Assembly: GCF_019219025.1 (NCBI RefSeq) | Contig: NZ_JAHUWN010000012.1 | Span: 1 to 64,000 of the forward strand | DNA length: 64,000 nt | Reading direction: 5' to 3' | DNA from: Bacillus sp. sid0103 | GTDB lineage: Bacteria > Bacillota > Bacilli > Bacillales_B > DSM-18226 | Part shown: positions 33,920 to 42,792 of the stretch, in pieces | Numbering within the stretch: the stretch's first letter is position 1 | How the letters are laid out: each line of letters begins with the position of its first letter | Translations under genes and position numbers: made by a program | Notes under the pieces: generated by a model | Databases searched by the model: none | What the model saw: the letters and a program-made list of their open reading frames with translations, nothing else | Told to the model about the DNA's origin: nothing

Positions 33920-34834
33920 TTGGATAAAAAGTTTTCTACCCCTAAAGGATTTGGAGAAATACTCGATCACACCTTTCAATTAACTAAAAATCGCTTTAAG
34001 GACTTATTCATGATTTTATTGATTTTCATGGGTCCAGTTTACTTGGTTCAAGCAATCCTGCAACTTAGTTCTGGAACAAGCTTTTTTAGAGAAGTTGGCA
34101 GCGGTGGAGCGTGGTTTGAGCAAATTCTGACGAGTTTCGAAGAGACAGGAACTTTCGATTCAAGCAGTTTGGGAGCTGACATTGGTTTAATCATCATTGG
34201 TATAGTAAGTGCTATTTTGGCACCAATTGCAGAGGCAGCCATCCTCTTTACACTCAATCATGTTCGGCGAAATGAAGAATATACCGTGGGTTCGGTCATT
34301 AAACAAGCCTTTTCACGATTTTGGCCAATCATGGGGAGCAGTATTTTATTTGGGCTTATTAGCCTGGGGATCATCATTGTGCCACTTGCAATCGTAGGTG
34401 TTACAGGCGGTGTCGTTGCGACTACCGTGAATCCAATCGTAGGAATTCTATTAGGTGTTGTCCTGTTCTTAGGCTTTGCCGTACTTGTAGGGCTGCTTTT
34501 AACGCGCTGGAGTTTTTATTTTGGTTCGGTTGTCCTTGATAGAGTTTCTCCTGGATTAGGAAGAAGCTGGCGATTAACAAGGAAACGTACATGGGTATTA
34601 ATGGGACTTTATATCGTATTTTATTTTATTATTTCAAGTATCAGCTTTGGGGTTCAAATGACATTCGGAATGGTTTTAGGCAGTAGTGTGTTGTTAACAT
34701 TGATTTCCAACCTTGTCACCTTAGTTACGACCATGATTTTCTCTGTCGGCTATGGGGTGATGTATCTGGATGCAAAAACAAGACATGATGCGGATGATTT
34801 GAAAGAAATGATAGAAGAATTTAAAACGGTTTAA
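33920..34834 (+). CDS. Polytopic membrane protein heading the MoxR/DUF58 operon
   Basis: A 304-residue membrane protein with about six helices, starting at TTG 33920, 9 bases after AGGAGG; the frame is open upstream but has no other ribosome binding site. The N-terminus STPKGFGEILDHTFQLTKNRFKDLF resembles the glycerophosphoryl-diester phosphodiesterase membrane domain (GDPD_N/YfhO-like) family found in Bacilli, and the C-terminus ends in a short acidic tail after YLDAKTRHDADDL. It is 54 bases before the DUF4129 gene and probably the first gene of the operon. Confidence 0.72.
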   Translation: MDKKFSTPKGFGEILDHTFQLTKNRFKDLFMILLIFMGPVYLVQAILQLSSGTSFFREVGSGGAWFEQILTSFEETGTFDSSSLGADIGLIIIGIVSAILAPIAEAAILFTLNHVRRNEEYTVGSVIKQAFSRFWPIMGSSILFGLISLGIIIVPLAIVGVTGGVVATTVNPIVGILLGVVLFLGFAVLVGLLLTRWSFYFGSVVLDRVSPGLGRSWRLTRKRTWVLMGLYIVFYFIISSISFGVQMTFGMVLGSSVLLTLISNLVTLVTTMIFSVGYGVMYLDAKTRHDADDLKEMIEEFKTV

Positions 34835-34888
34835 TATATGTTTTTGAAAAGAACCGTGATAAATAACCTATTATGTTAGGTGATGATT

Positions 34889-35524
34889 ATGTTCGATACA
34901 GACAAGGCACAGGGTGACCTTGAAGAAATTTTAAAAACAAAAGAATATAGAGTTTATTACGAATCTAAGGGGTTCCTTGCTACCTGGTGGGACCAAGCAA
35001 AAGAATGGATTGCCGCGCAGTTGGAAAAATTGTTTCCTGCCATTGATTCAGCAAGCAGCGCGTCAGGTCCCATCCTTATTACTGTCATTGTAATTGTTAT
35101 TATCCTTTTAGGAATATCGGCTTTTTTTCTGATTCGAAATACGAGACGAAATAGGACCCTGCGCAACCAAAAACCGCTCCAATCGAAGAAAGAAATGAAT
35201 TGGACTTCACAAAGACATCTTGAAGAGGCAATTAAACAGGAGAGTTTAGAAGCGTATAGATTATCTACCCGCCATTTGTTTTTAGCGATGCTCCTTTCCT
35301 TCCATGAAAAAGGATTGCTTGAGGCGAGGATTTGGAAAACAAATTGGGATTATTATGATGAACTAAGGAAAGTAGATCAGCACCAAGCAGAACAATTTTT
35401 TCAGTTTGCTCAATTTTTTGAAGAAGTGACCTATGGAGAACGCACCGTGATGAAAGAAGAATATTTGCAGTTTCATCTTCAGGCATGGAAGGTACTTGGT
35501 GATAGGAGGGAGGAGAATATATGA
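34889..35524 (+). CDS. DUF4129-containing membrane protein
   Basis: A 211-residue protein: an N-terminal amphipathic segment (DLEEILKTKEYRVYY...WWDQAKEWIAAQLEKLFP), one transmembrane helix (about 60-85), then a cytosolic domain of the DUF4129 type (LEEAIKQESLEAYRLSTRHLFLAMLLSFHEKG...RTVMKEEYLQFHLQAW), as found at the C-terminus of transglutaminase-like TgpA proteins. I start at ATG 34889, 8 bases after AGG; GTG 34880 and ATG 34883 are too close to that site. Its stop overlaps the next start (ATGA). Confidence 0.82.
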   Translation: MFDTDKAQGDLEEILKTKEYRVYYESKGFLATWWDQAKEWIAAQLEKLFPAIDSASSASGPILITVIVIVIILLGISAFFLIRNTRRNRTLRNQKPLQSKKEMNWTSQRHLEEAIKQESLEAYRLSTRHLFLAMLLSFHEKGLLEARIWKTNWDYYDELRKVDQHQAEQFFQFAQFFEEVTYGERTVMKEEYLQFHLQAWKVLGDRREENI

Positions 35525-36645
35525 TGAAACCTCTTTCCAAACTTCGGGCATGGGGAGGGTTGACCATACTACTTAGTTTATTTTTGGTCTTCAGTTATTT
35601 AAGTTCTTCACCCAAGCCGAAGTATTATCCTGACTATGTTACTGAGTCACCTGCACCAACGGGTGTAAAGGCATTTTATTCCTATGTAAAAAAGGAAAAG
35701 GAAGGGAAGCTTTGGAGGCACTCACCAGATTTACTGTCAGATACATCAAACCACCAATTGCTAATTATGGTTGAACCTTCTTTTACCCTTGAAAAAGAAG
35801 AGATGCAGGCTTATATCAATTATATGAAAGCGGGGAACACCATCTTATTGTTGCAAAGCAATCCACAAGGTATGTTTGATATCAAAACGAGTGGCTCGGA
35901 CGGAAAAGAATCGTTCAAGGTTTATACCGAAAACCGGACATCCTATCGTGCACACATTCAATCAAACATCCGTTTGCGCCCTAAAAACGGAGATAGGATA
36001 TTACTATCTGACCAGGCCGGTCCGATTGCAGTTGAACAATCATTTTGGAAAGGGCATTTAATGGTTGCCATCGCTCCTGAGTGGATGACCAATGGCAGCC
36101 TTTTGGAGAAGGATCATTTACCGCTTCTTCTATATTTACTAAATCAAGAAAAAACAGACACCATCCTGTTTGATGAATACATTCATGACGGGGAGAATGC
36201 AGCTTCGGTTTGGGAAGTGTACCCAATGTGGTTTTTACTTCTTGTGTTTCAAGCGATCCTATTGATGATTCTCTGGCTTTGGATGAAGGGAAAGCGTTTT
36301 GGACCTATTTTTGTCCCACGAGAAGAGTCGGTTCGATTCAGCGATGAAGGAGTGAAGGCACTAGCTGCCTGGTACCTACGTGGTAGACGATATCATGATT
36401 CCATCATCATCCAAGCAGATTATGTCAAGCTGCTTCTTCAAGAACGATGGCAGATGCCATATCACAGAGAATGGCAGGATCTGTCTAGCAATTTTGAGAG
36501 AAAGTGGACTCGATTGAACGCTAGTGAAATTAGCACTTTTTCATCTGGATTGGTCAACATCCTTGAAAAAGATACCATCACAAAACAGGAATACCTATTA
36601 TGGTCGAAAAAGCTCGAGCAATTAAGGAGAGAGGTTGAAGAATGA
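35521..36645 (+). CDS. DUF4350-containing membrane protein
   Basis: A 374-residue protein with an N-terminal anchor (about 13-30), an extracytoplasmic DUF4350 domain (PAPTGVKAFYSYVKKEKEG, then LLIMVEPSFTLEKEEMQAYINY), a second membrane helix (around 240-260, FLLLVFQAILLMILWLWMKG) and a cytosolic C-terminus. DUF4350 has a class I glutamine-amidotransferase-like fold without known activity. It is coupled by ATGA overlaps to the DUF4129 gene before and the MoxR gene after. Confidence 0.85.
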   Translation: MMKPLSKLRAWGGLTILLSLFLVFSYLSSSPKPKYYPDYVTESPAPTGVKAFYSYVKKEKEGKLWRHSPDLLSDTSNHQLLIMVEPSFTLEKEEMQAYINYMKAGNTILLLQSNPQGMFDIKTSGSDGKESFKVYTENRTSYRAHIQSNIRLRPKNGDRILLSDQAGPIAVEQSFWKGHLMVAIAPEWMTNGSLLEKDHLPLLLYLLNQEKTDTILFDEYIHDGENAASVWEVYPMWFLLLVFQAILLMILWLWMKGKRFGPIFVPREESVRFSDEGVKALAAWYLRGRRYHDSIIIQADYVKLLLQERWQMPYHREWQDLSSNFERKWTRLNASEISTFSSGLVNILEKDTITKQEYLLWSKKLEQLRREVEE

Positions 36646-37571
36646 AATCAGAATTAACATCCTTTTTGAACAAATATGAAGAGCGTATTTTAGGTCAGAG
36701 CCTAAATCTTAAACTATTAATATCTGCTATTTTAGCTGGGGGGCATGTCCTCTTAGAAGGTGTGCCTGGCACTGGTAAAACACAGATGGTACGTACACTT
36801 GCAAATCTCTTAGGAGGAACCTTCAACCGGATTCAATTTACACCCGACTTATTGCCAAGTGATATCACTGGAAGCACAATTTACAATATGAAGGAGAGTA
36901 CCTTTCAAACGCTAAAAGGGCCGATTTTTACAAATATCCTGTTAGCAGATGAAATTAACCGGACCCCTGCAAAGACACAGGCTGCCCTGTTAGAAGCAAT
37001 GGAAGAAAAACAGGTGACCATCCAGGGTGAAACGTATCCATTGCCTGAGGTGTTTTTTGTGGTTGCTACTCAAAATCCGATTGAATTCGAAGGGACATAC
37101 CCACTGCCAGAAGCACAGCAGGACCGTTTCCTCTTTAAGCTTAGAATTGAATTTCCAAGTTTTGAGGAAGAGAAAAATGTCTTAAAACAAGTCCTTGAAA
37201 ATAACTTTGACGAAAAGCTTCTTTCAGCCATCTTAGATATGGACGAGTTTTTAACCATTAGAAGAAAAATTGAAAAAGTCACGATAAGCGAGAATGTATT
37301 AGATTACATGATGAAAATTGTCAGGAAAACTCGTGAAGCAGAAGCGATCCGGTACGGGGCTAGTACGAGAGCTGGAATTTCGATTGGCAAGGCAGCGCAA
37401 GCGTGGGCCTATCTTTCAGGCAGGGATTATGTAACACCTGACGATATTAAAATGGTCGCCAAACCAGCCTTACGACATCGTATACAGTTATCGCCGCATG
37501 TAGAATTGGAGGGAGCGACTGTTGACCAAATTATTGAAGAGTTGGTGGGCTCGGTTCCTGTTCCAAGATAA
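36642..37571 (+). CDS. MoxR-type AAA+ ATPase
   Basis: A 309-residue AAA+ ATPase. Walker A is GVPGTGKT (40-47), Walker B LLADEINR (about 103-110), followed by the MoxR signature ATQNPIEFEGTYPLPEAQQDRF and the sensor-2 region. MoxR ATPases act as chaperones inserting cofactors or assembling complexes, typically together with DUF58 (VWA-like) proteins. It is in the middle of the operon, ATGA-coupled to DUF4350 and overlapping the DUF58 gene by 50 bases. The target is unknown. Confidence 0.93.
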   Translation: MKSELTSFLNKYEERILGQSLNLKLLISAILAGGHVLLEGVPGTGKTQMVRTLANLLGGTFNRIQFTPDLLPSDITGSTIYNMKESTFQTLKGPIFTNILLADEINRTPAKTQAALLEAMEEKQVTIQGETYPLPEVFFVVATQNPIEFEGTYPLPEAQQDRFLFKLRIEFPSFEEEKNVLKQVLENNFDEKLLSAILDMDEFLTIRRKIEKVTISENVLDYMMKIVRKTREAEAIRYGASTRAGISIGKAAQAWAYLSGRDYVTPDDIKMVAKPALRHRIQLSPHVELEGATVDQIIEELVGSVPVPR

Positions 37572-38880
37572 AGGGGTTTTACCAACCAAACGATTATTAC
37601 TGGTTTATCTTTTGCTCTCCGTTGTTTTATGGATTAGTACGTTATGGAAAATCTCATGGGTTTTGGTATTTAGCACGAATCTTATTTTATTATTGGTAAG
37701 TCTTCTGGACTTGTTTTTTTCACCCTCTAAAAAACATTTCTCCTTTCAACGCACGATTTCAGCGGAATTGGAAAGAGGCATTCCTTACCAGGTAACGATC
37801 GAGGTTCAAAACACTTCTTCCTATCCTTTTTTATATCAAATGGTGGATGACTTGCCACAGTCCTTTAAAAGACCGTTTCCAATCAGTGGGTCGATACCAA
37901 AGGAGGCTGTCGTCGAAATTTCCTATCAAACCACTGCGATGGTACGAGGAAAGTACGCAATGAATAAGGTTTATTTTCGCTATACGAGTTTGCTGGGATT
38001 GTGGGAAAAGCAAGTGTCCTTCGAATTACGGGATGATGTGAAAGTCATTCCGGATTTAACCGAAACCAAACAGTATTTAGAAAACGCACAGAAATATTTA
38101 GTGTACGAAGGGTTAAAGATTCGCCGGCAACAGAGCGGGGTCGGTGAATTTTCTAAGATTAGGAACTATGTAATGGGCGATGATCCTCGGAAAATAAACT
38201 GGCGTCAAACAGCCAAGCTCCACGAAGTGATGACGAATGAATATGAACCGGAGCACGGAAAGTATATTACCATTTTAATTGATTGTGGAAGAATGATGGG
38301 GGCAGAATTGGCGGAGGGGAATCGCTTAGAAAAAGCGTTAGAAGCAGCTTTGACCTTGACTGCCGCCGCCCTCCAAAAGGGAGATTATGTTTCTGTTCTC
38401 GCCTTCTCAAAAGATATTAAAGTCTTTGTACCGCCTGCCAAAGGAAGGGCGCACCTGCAGACCATTCTACAAGCTATTTATTCATTAAAAGTGGATGCAG
38501 CTGAGTCTAATTACGCTGCTGTGTTGCAGTACCTTGAAATGGTCCAAAAGAAACGAAGTCTGTTGTTATTATTTAGTGATGTGCGCACCTTTCTTCATGA
38601 GGAGAGTGCGCTTATCCTATTAAAACGGCTTAGACAACGACATTTATTTTTAATGATAGGGATTGAAGATCAGACGCTTATAAAAAGGGTAAATGAGGAG
38701 CCGCATACGATCCAAGCAGCGATGAGGAAAAGCTTGGCTGAGCAGCAACTTCTATTTAAGAAAAGGGAAAAGAACAAATGGGAAAAACAAGGCCTCGTCA
38801 TGATTGAGGCCCGCGAGGAGAAATTGGCAATTACCGCTGTTTCTCATTATATTGACATTATGAATCAAAATCTTTTATAG
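37522..38880 (+). CDS. DUF58 (VWA-like) protein, MoxR partner
   Basis: A 452-residue protein with two N-terminal membrane helices (about 24-60), a beta-rich extracytoplasmic-like region, and the DUF58 motif GDDPRKINWRQTAKLHEVMT, then a VWA-type fold (ITILIDCGRMM... with a D-x-G-x-x metal-site variant). The start is TTG 37522, preceded at 8 bases by GGAGG, inside the MoxR coding sequence; the 50-base out-of-frame overlap is therefore well supported. DUF58 proteins are standard partners of MoxR ATPases. Its 3' end overlaps the converging SpoIIM-domain gene by 16 bases. Confidence 0.9.
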   Translation: MTKLLKSWWARFLFQDKGVLPTKRLLLVYLLLSVVLWISTLWKISWVLVFSTNLILLLVSLLDLFFSPSKKHFSFQRTISAELERGIPYQVTIEVQNTSSYPFLYQMVDDLPQSFKRPFPISGSIPKEAVVEISYQTTAMVRGKYAMNKVYFRYTSLLGLWEKQVSFELRDDVKVIPDLTETKQYLENAQKYLVYEGLKIRRQQSGVGEFSKIRNYVMGDDPRKINWRQTAKLHEVMTNEYEPEHGKYITILIDCGRMMGAELAEGNRLEKALEAALTLTAAALQKGDYVSVLAFSKDIKVFVPPAKGRAHLQTILQAIYSLKVDAAESNYAAVLQYLEMVQKKRSLLLLFSDVRTFLHEESALILLKRLRQRHLFLMIGIEDQTLIKRVNEEPHTIQAAMRKSLAEQQLLFKKREKNKWEKQGLVMIEAREEKLAITAVSHYIDIMNQNLL

Positions 38881-39830
38881 CTATGCCTGAGCTTTAACTT
38901 GCCAATCATTACATAAAGGATAAGCCCGATCACGGTTAAGAAAGCAACGATGTACTTTGCTTCTAATGAAATTGCTGCCGGGGTGATAAAGCCTTCAATG
39001 ATCCCGGCAATGACAAACAACGGGATGGTTCCAAGTAAAAGTTGAACGGATCTTTTTGCATGCTGCTTTAATTGGAAACTTCGAGAATATGGTCCCGGCA
39101 CAAACAGTTTATAGCCCATCAGAAGACCAGCACCGCCAGCAATAAAAATGGCTGTCAGTTCAATCATTCCATGTGGAACGATATACGCCCAAAAATCATA
39201 CGATTTTCCGTGATGCCAAAACAGGGCAGCGAGCGCTCCAATGATGATGCCATTGTAGACCATTAAATAGACTGTAACTAGTCCAAAGGTGATCCCTCCA
39301 GCAAATGCGAAGATGGCGACTTTGATATTATTTGTCATGATGCTAGCCGACATAAGGGAAGAGTCCACCGCTTCATGACCCTTTCCGAGTTGGTCTGGGT
39401 CAACCCCTTTGGCAATTTCCGCCGGGAGAATAGAGTAGATATGCAATGGATCATTCATGACCGATAGAAAGCTCCCTAAGGCGCCTATTAGAAATAATAC
39501 CATTGCTGCCAAGACAAACTTCCATTGCTCTAACAATAGCCCAATAAATGTATGACTTAAAAAATGACGGATTTGTTTGAAACTTGATACTTGGTCTTTG
39601 TACAAAAGATTATGTGATTTTGCGACAAGTCCGTTCAAATAGTGAGTGACTTCATCTTGGGGGAAATAGGTTTGACTGTATGAGAGATTCTGGGCTGCTT
39701 TTTGATAGAGTCGATGGTATTGCGTGATACGATCACCTGTAATCGAACTTCTACGCTTCATGGTTGTGATTAACTGTTCCAGCTGTTTCCATTCTTCTCG
39801 ATGCATTTTGACAAATTGTTTAACATTCAT
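38865..39830 (-). CDS. SpoIIM-domain (stage II sporulation protein M-like) membrane protein
   Basis: A 321-residue protein with a hydrophilic N-terminus (1-105), then about five membrane helices. The stretch VAIFAFAGGITFGLVTVYLMVYNGIIIGALAALFW and the following HGKSYDFWAYIVPHGMIELTAI are characteristic of the SpoIIM/DUF95 family. Classical SpoIIM belongs to the engulfment DMP complex and is about 215 residues; this longer type typically travels with RDD, MoxR and DUF58 genes. It is transcribed toward the DUF58 gene and away from the RDD gene. AGGTG precedes the ATG. Confidence 0.85.
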   Translation of the reverse strand: MNVKQFVKMHREEWKQLEQLITTMKRRSSITGDRITQYHRLYQKAAQNLSYSQTYFPQDEVTHYLNGLVAKSHNLLYKDQVSSFKQIRHFLSHTFIGLLLEQWKFVLAAMVLFLIGALGSFLSVMNDPLHIYSILPAEIAKGVDPDQLGKGHEAVDSSLMSASIMTNNIKVAIFAFAGGITFGLVTVYLMVYNGIIIGALAALFWHHGKSYDFWAYIVPHGMIELTAIFIAGGAGLLMGYKLFVPGPYSRSFQLKQHAKRSVQLLLGTIPLFVIAGIIEGFITPAAISLEAKYIVAFLTVIGLILYVMIGKLKLRHSYKRF

Positions 39831-39940
39831 TCTGACACCTACTTTAGTGGGCTTTGGATAATAAGTCTTTATTCTCCTTATTATAGTAATATTGTAGAAA
39901 AATAGAAATAGAAATCATCAACATGTGACGGGGGAAACTT

Positions 39941-40741
39941 ATGCATGAAGATCATTTAGATATAAAAACACCTGAATTCGTTTCGATTCAGTTTCAAATC
40001 GCTGGTTTAGGCAGCCGATCAGCCGCTTTTATCATTGATCAGTTGCTCTTAATGGCCTTTAACATTTTGACTGTGATTATCCTTTTTTTCGTCCTGGACG
40101 GAATGTCGAAAATGGAATTTATTATGATTGGGAATTCACTCCCTATCGCCATAACGATTATTGGATTGTTTGTCGTTAATGGGGGCTACTTTTTTGTGTT
40201 AGAATTTTTCTCGGGGGGAAGAACGTTAGGGAAGAAGTTAATGGGAATCCGGGTCATTCAGGAGAATGGTCATAGCATCACATTGCTTTCTAGCCTTATT
40301 CGAAATCTAATGCGAATCATTGATTCCTTGCCGACGGCATACTTTCTCGGGATTATCATGATCTTTTTCCATTCGAAACACAAACGGCTTGGCGATCTTG
40401 TTGCAGGAACGATTGTCGTCCATGAGCGCAAAGCAAAACGGAAAAAGAAATCTCCAATCGAAGCAGAAGTGAATAATAGAGGTCTTCACATTGATGATCT
40501 TACGATTGATCAATGGACCCTGAAATCCTTAGGAAAAAAGGAATGGAAACTCGTCAGTACATATGTTAGTCGTTTTCTGCAAATCCCGTTAGCCGAAAGA
40601 AATCAACTTACAGAACAAATCTCCGAGTTACTATTCCCGAAAATTGGACTAGACCCAGCAGGGAAAACGACAACCGAATTAGAAAACACCCTTCTTGTCC
40701 TTTATTTAATCCTTTGTGAGGAATGGGAGTTTGAACTGTAA
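39941..40741 (+). CDS. RDD-family membrane protein
   Basis: A 266-residue protein. An RDD domain with three to four helices occupies 1-165 (GLGSRSAAFIIDQLLLMAFN, GRTLGKKLMGIRVI, HKRLGDLVAGTIVV), and a soluble basic-then-mixed C-terminus follows (170-266). RDD proteins are membrane proteins of unclear function, some linked to sodium/proton transport. GGGGG precedes the ATG. It is divergent from the SpoIIM-domain gene with a 110-base shared promoter region and forms part of the same conserved set. Confidence 0.88.
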   Translation: MHEDHLDIKTPEFVSIQFQIAGLGSRSAAFIIDQLLLMAFNILTVIILFFVLDGMSKMEFIMIGNSLPIAITIIGLFVVNGGYFFVLEFFSGGRTLGKKLMGIRVIQENGHSITLLSSLIRNLMRIIDSLPTAYFLGIIMIFFHSKHKRLGDLVAGTIVVHERKAKRKKKSPIEAEVNNRGLHIDDLTIDQWTLKSLGKKEWKLVSTYVSRFLQIPLAERNQLTEQISELLFPKIGLDPAGKTTTELENTLLVLYLILCEEWEFEL

Positions 40742-40811
40742 GGAATAATGAATAGATGACTGCTGTGGTATGAGTAATAGGATTGAACAAATACGATAGG
40801 GGTGTATGAAC

Positions 40812-41672
40812 ATGAGTAAAGAGGTAATAGGAAATGCTGCTGGTGATGACCTAAAGAGGAACACCCCGGTTTCTTTAATAGTGAATGGGAAAACCATTGG
40901 AACGAAAGCAATCAATATAAATACAAAGTTATTGGTACCATTAAAAGAAGTGTTTGAAAGCAGCGGGGCATTTGTAAACATAAACGAAACGAACACACTT
41001 GCAACCGTTAGGACTAACGATTTTTCATTCGAAGTGATGGTTGGTGAAACGCAGGTTATTATTAACGACCAAGATTCTAGAACCATTCCTTTAGATCACG
41101 AGGTAATTTATGAAAATAATGAAATCTTTGTCAGTGTTCGTTTTGCTTTAACTGTTTTAAAAGCTAAATTGGGCAGGGAGGCAGAGGCTGGAATTGTGAC
41201 GATCGAGACGCTGCCGGATAATGGGTTAAAAGTAACTTCACTTGCATTTGAAGCTTGGGGAAATATTCCCCACAAATTTGTTCAGCATAGTGTTGGCGGT
41301 GAAAATATTAGCATGCCAATAAAGTGGACGGGCGCTCCTGCTAACGCTAAATCGTTTGCTGTGGTCATTTATGATGCTCATGTTCTGTCTGAATACTGGG
41401 TACATTGGGCAGTGATTAATATTGACGATGCTACATCAGAATTAGCAGAAAATGCGGCGGTTAATTTAACAGATTATCGGCAGATAAAACCTTATTATGG
41501 GATGCAGCCAGCTGAATTGACTGGAGATCATGCCTACCAAATCGCGGTTTATGCGTTAGATATTGAAACAATTGAAATTCCCCATCAAGTGGTATTCTTT
41601 GAGGACATAGCGCCAATTTTGGAGTCACACATGATTGCTAGTGGGACGTTAGTTAGTTTTTTTCAGAGTTAA
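40812..41672 (+). CDS. Stalk-domain / PEBP (YbhB-like) fusion protein
   Basis: A 286-residue protein. Residues 15-125 resemble the copper amine oxidase N-terminal / stalk domain (INTKLLVPLKEVFESSGAFV, IFVSVRFALTVL), which usually occurs in exported proteins. Residues 130-286 are a YbhB/YbcL-type PEBP domain (LKVTSLAFEAWGNIPHKFVQ, AKSFAVVIYDAHVL, YWVHWAVINI, YYGMQP...GDHAYQIAVYALD). There is no signal peptide, which is odd for the stalk domain. I start at ATG 40812, since ATG 40806 is only 2 bases from the GGGGTG site. No terminator separates it from the RDD gene. PEBP proteins bind phospholipids or small ligands. Confidence 0.75.
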   Translation: MSKEVIGNAAGDDLKRNTPVSLIVNGKTIGTKAININTKLLVPLKEVFESSGAFVNINETNTLATVRTNDFSFEVMVGETQVIINDQDSRTIPLDHEVIYENNEIFVSVRFALTVLKAKLGREAEAGIVTIETLPDNGLKVTSLAFEAWGNIPHKFVQHSVGGENISMPIKWTGAPANAKSFAVVIYDAHVLSEYWVHWAVINIDDATSELAENAAVNLTDYRQIKPYYGMQPAELTGDHAYQIAVYALDIETIEIPHQVVFFEDIAPILESHMIASGTLVSFFQS

Positions 41673-41687
41673 AAAAATATGAATCGG

Positions 41688-41719
41688 AAAAAAGCAATGC
41701 CAAGCCGCATTGTTTTTTT
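41688..41719 (+). terminator. Terminator of the stalk/PEBP gene
   Basis: AAAAAAGCAATGC (41688-41700) pairs with GCATTGTTTTTTT (41707-41719). Confidence 0.9.
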
Positions 41720-41906
41720 CATTCATATAGACGTCTTGACTAATAAATGGGTGCAATTTCGTTTAGTAATTTTATAGAATTAGAGGTTCTATTTGTCAAA
41801 TCCATCCGACTTGTGTCCCATTTAGTCGGTTTTAATCGAAAAATTTATAGTTAGGATGTATAATAGGGAATTGTGGATTGCTATGTAAATGAAGGAGGAA
41901 ACTAAT

Positions 41907-42290
41907 ATGATGGAATGGACATTAATTCTGTTGATTGCGATATCGGCTGTGTTGCTAATCGTTTCAATTATGTCGAATCGCAAAGTAGAAAAACAAAAAC
42001 AAACGGAAATTGATATGGTTCATGTTTCTGTTATGAAAGATATCAATAACGTCCAAGAGCAAATTCGAAATCTGGAACTTGATATAGAAGTAGTTACTAA
42101 GGAAGCAGGCGTTCAACTGACTCCAGAAGAAATTATTTTTAAGCGTGAAGTACTAGATTTATATAAACGGAAATATTCGATTGAGACAATTGCTCAGAAA
42201 AAACAAGTTTCAGAGAATGAAATTAACCGATTATTAGCTCCATATCTGGCAGCAAAGGATGAAAGGAGCAAATTAGCCCATGAAATTTAA
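41907..42290 (+). CDS. Small membrane-anchored protein with coiled coil and HTH-like tail
   Basis: A 127-residue protein starting at ATG 41907 (or 41910) after AAGGAGG; a frame open from 41889 would include the ribosome binding site. A membrane helix (about 5-25) is followed by a coiled coil (MKDINNVQEQIRNLELDIEVV) and a short helix-turn-helix-like tail (KYSIETIAQKKQVSENEINRLL), reminiscent of the sigma-70 region 4 / DUF-type tails of membrane-bound Bacillus proteins. I do not recognise the family. The next gene overlaps it by 11 bases, so the two proteins are probably functionally linked. Confidence 0.6.
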   Translation: MMEWTLILLIAISAVLLIVSIMSNRKVEKQKQTEIDMVHVSVMKDINNVQEQIRNLELDIEVVTKEAGVQLTPEEIIFKREVLDLYKRKYSIETIAQKKQVSENEINRLLAPYLAAKDERSKLAHEI

Positions 42291-42783
42291 TGTAGTGAGC
42301 AGCTTTGCGGCCGGAATTCTTTTAGCTACGACCATTTGTGGTGCTGTTTACTTCACTGACGATCCTGCGGTCACAAAAGCAGCTGACAAACCAACCAAGA
42401 GCGAGCAGAAAACAGTCGCTCAACCAACAGAAACAGATATGAAAGATAAACTATTAGCTGCAGGTTATGTAGTCCAACCGAAAGCAGAATATGATAAGAC
42501 ATTAGAAGCAGCAAAAAAAGCAGCTTCAACGTCTTCAACCGCTTCCACGGCTAATAATAATTCTAAAAAGATTGCCTATCGTGCGGTTATTTCTGTGACA
42601 CAAGGGATGACGAGCATCGATGTCGGAAAAATGCTAGAAAAAGCTAAAATAGTCCCAGATGACTTTAAATTCTCCCAAGATGTAGAGAAAAAAGGCGTCG
42701 AGAAAAATTTGCGTCCTGGTACTTTCGTAGTTGATACCGAAATGACTTATGATCAAATCATTGCGACCATTTTTAAAAAATAA
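42280..42783 (+). CDS. Secreted or anchored protein with MltG N-terminal-like module
   Basis: A 167-residue protein with a signal anchor (MKFNVVSSFAAGILLATTIC), a low-complexity Ala/Ser/Thr linker (about 70-90) and a C-terminal module VISVTQGMTSIDVGKMLEKAKIV...FSQDVEKKGVEKNLRPGTFVV...MTYDQIIATI. This resembles the LysM-like N-terminal half of the endolytic transglycosylase MltG, without its catalytic domain. AAGGAGC precedes the ATG, which overlaps the previous gene. It may bind peptidoglycan or regulate MltG; catalysis is unlikely. A long bidirectional terminator follows. Confidence 0.7.
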   Translation: MKFNVVSSFAAGILLATTICGAVYFTDDPAVTKAADKPTKSEQKTVAQPTETDMKDKLLAAGYVVQPKAEYDKTLEAAKKAASTSSTASTANNNSKKIAYRAVISVTQGMTSIDVGKMLEKAKIVPDDFKFSQDVEKKGVEKNLRPGTFVVDTEMTYDQIIATIFKK

Positions 42784-42792
42784 ATATAGTTA

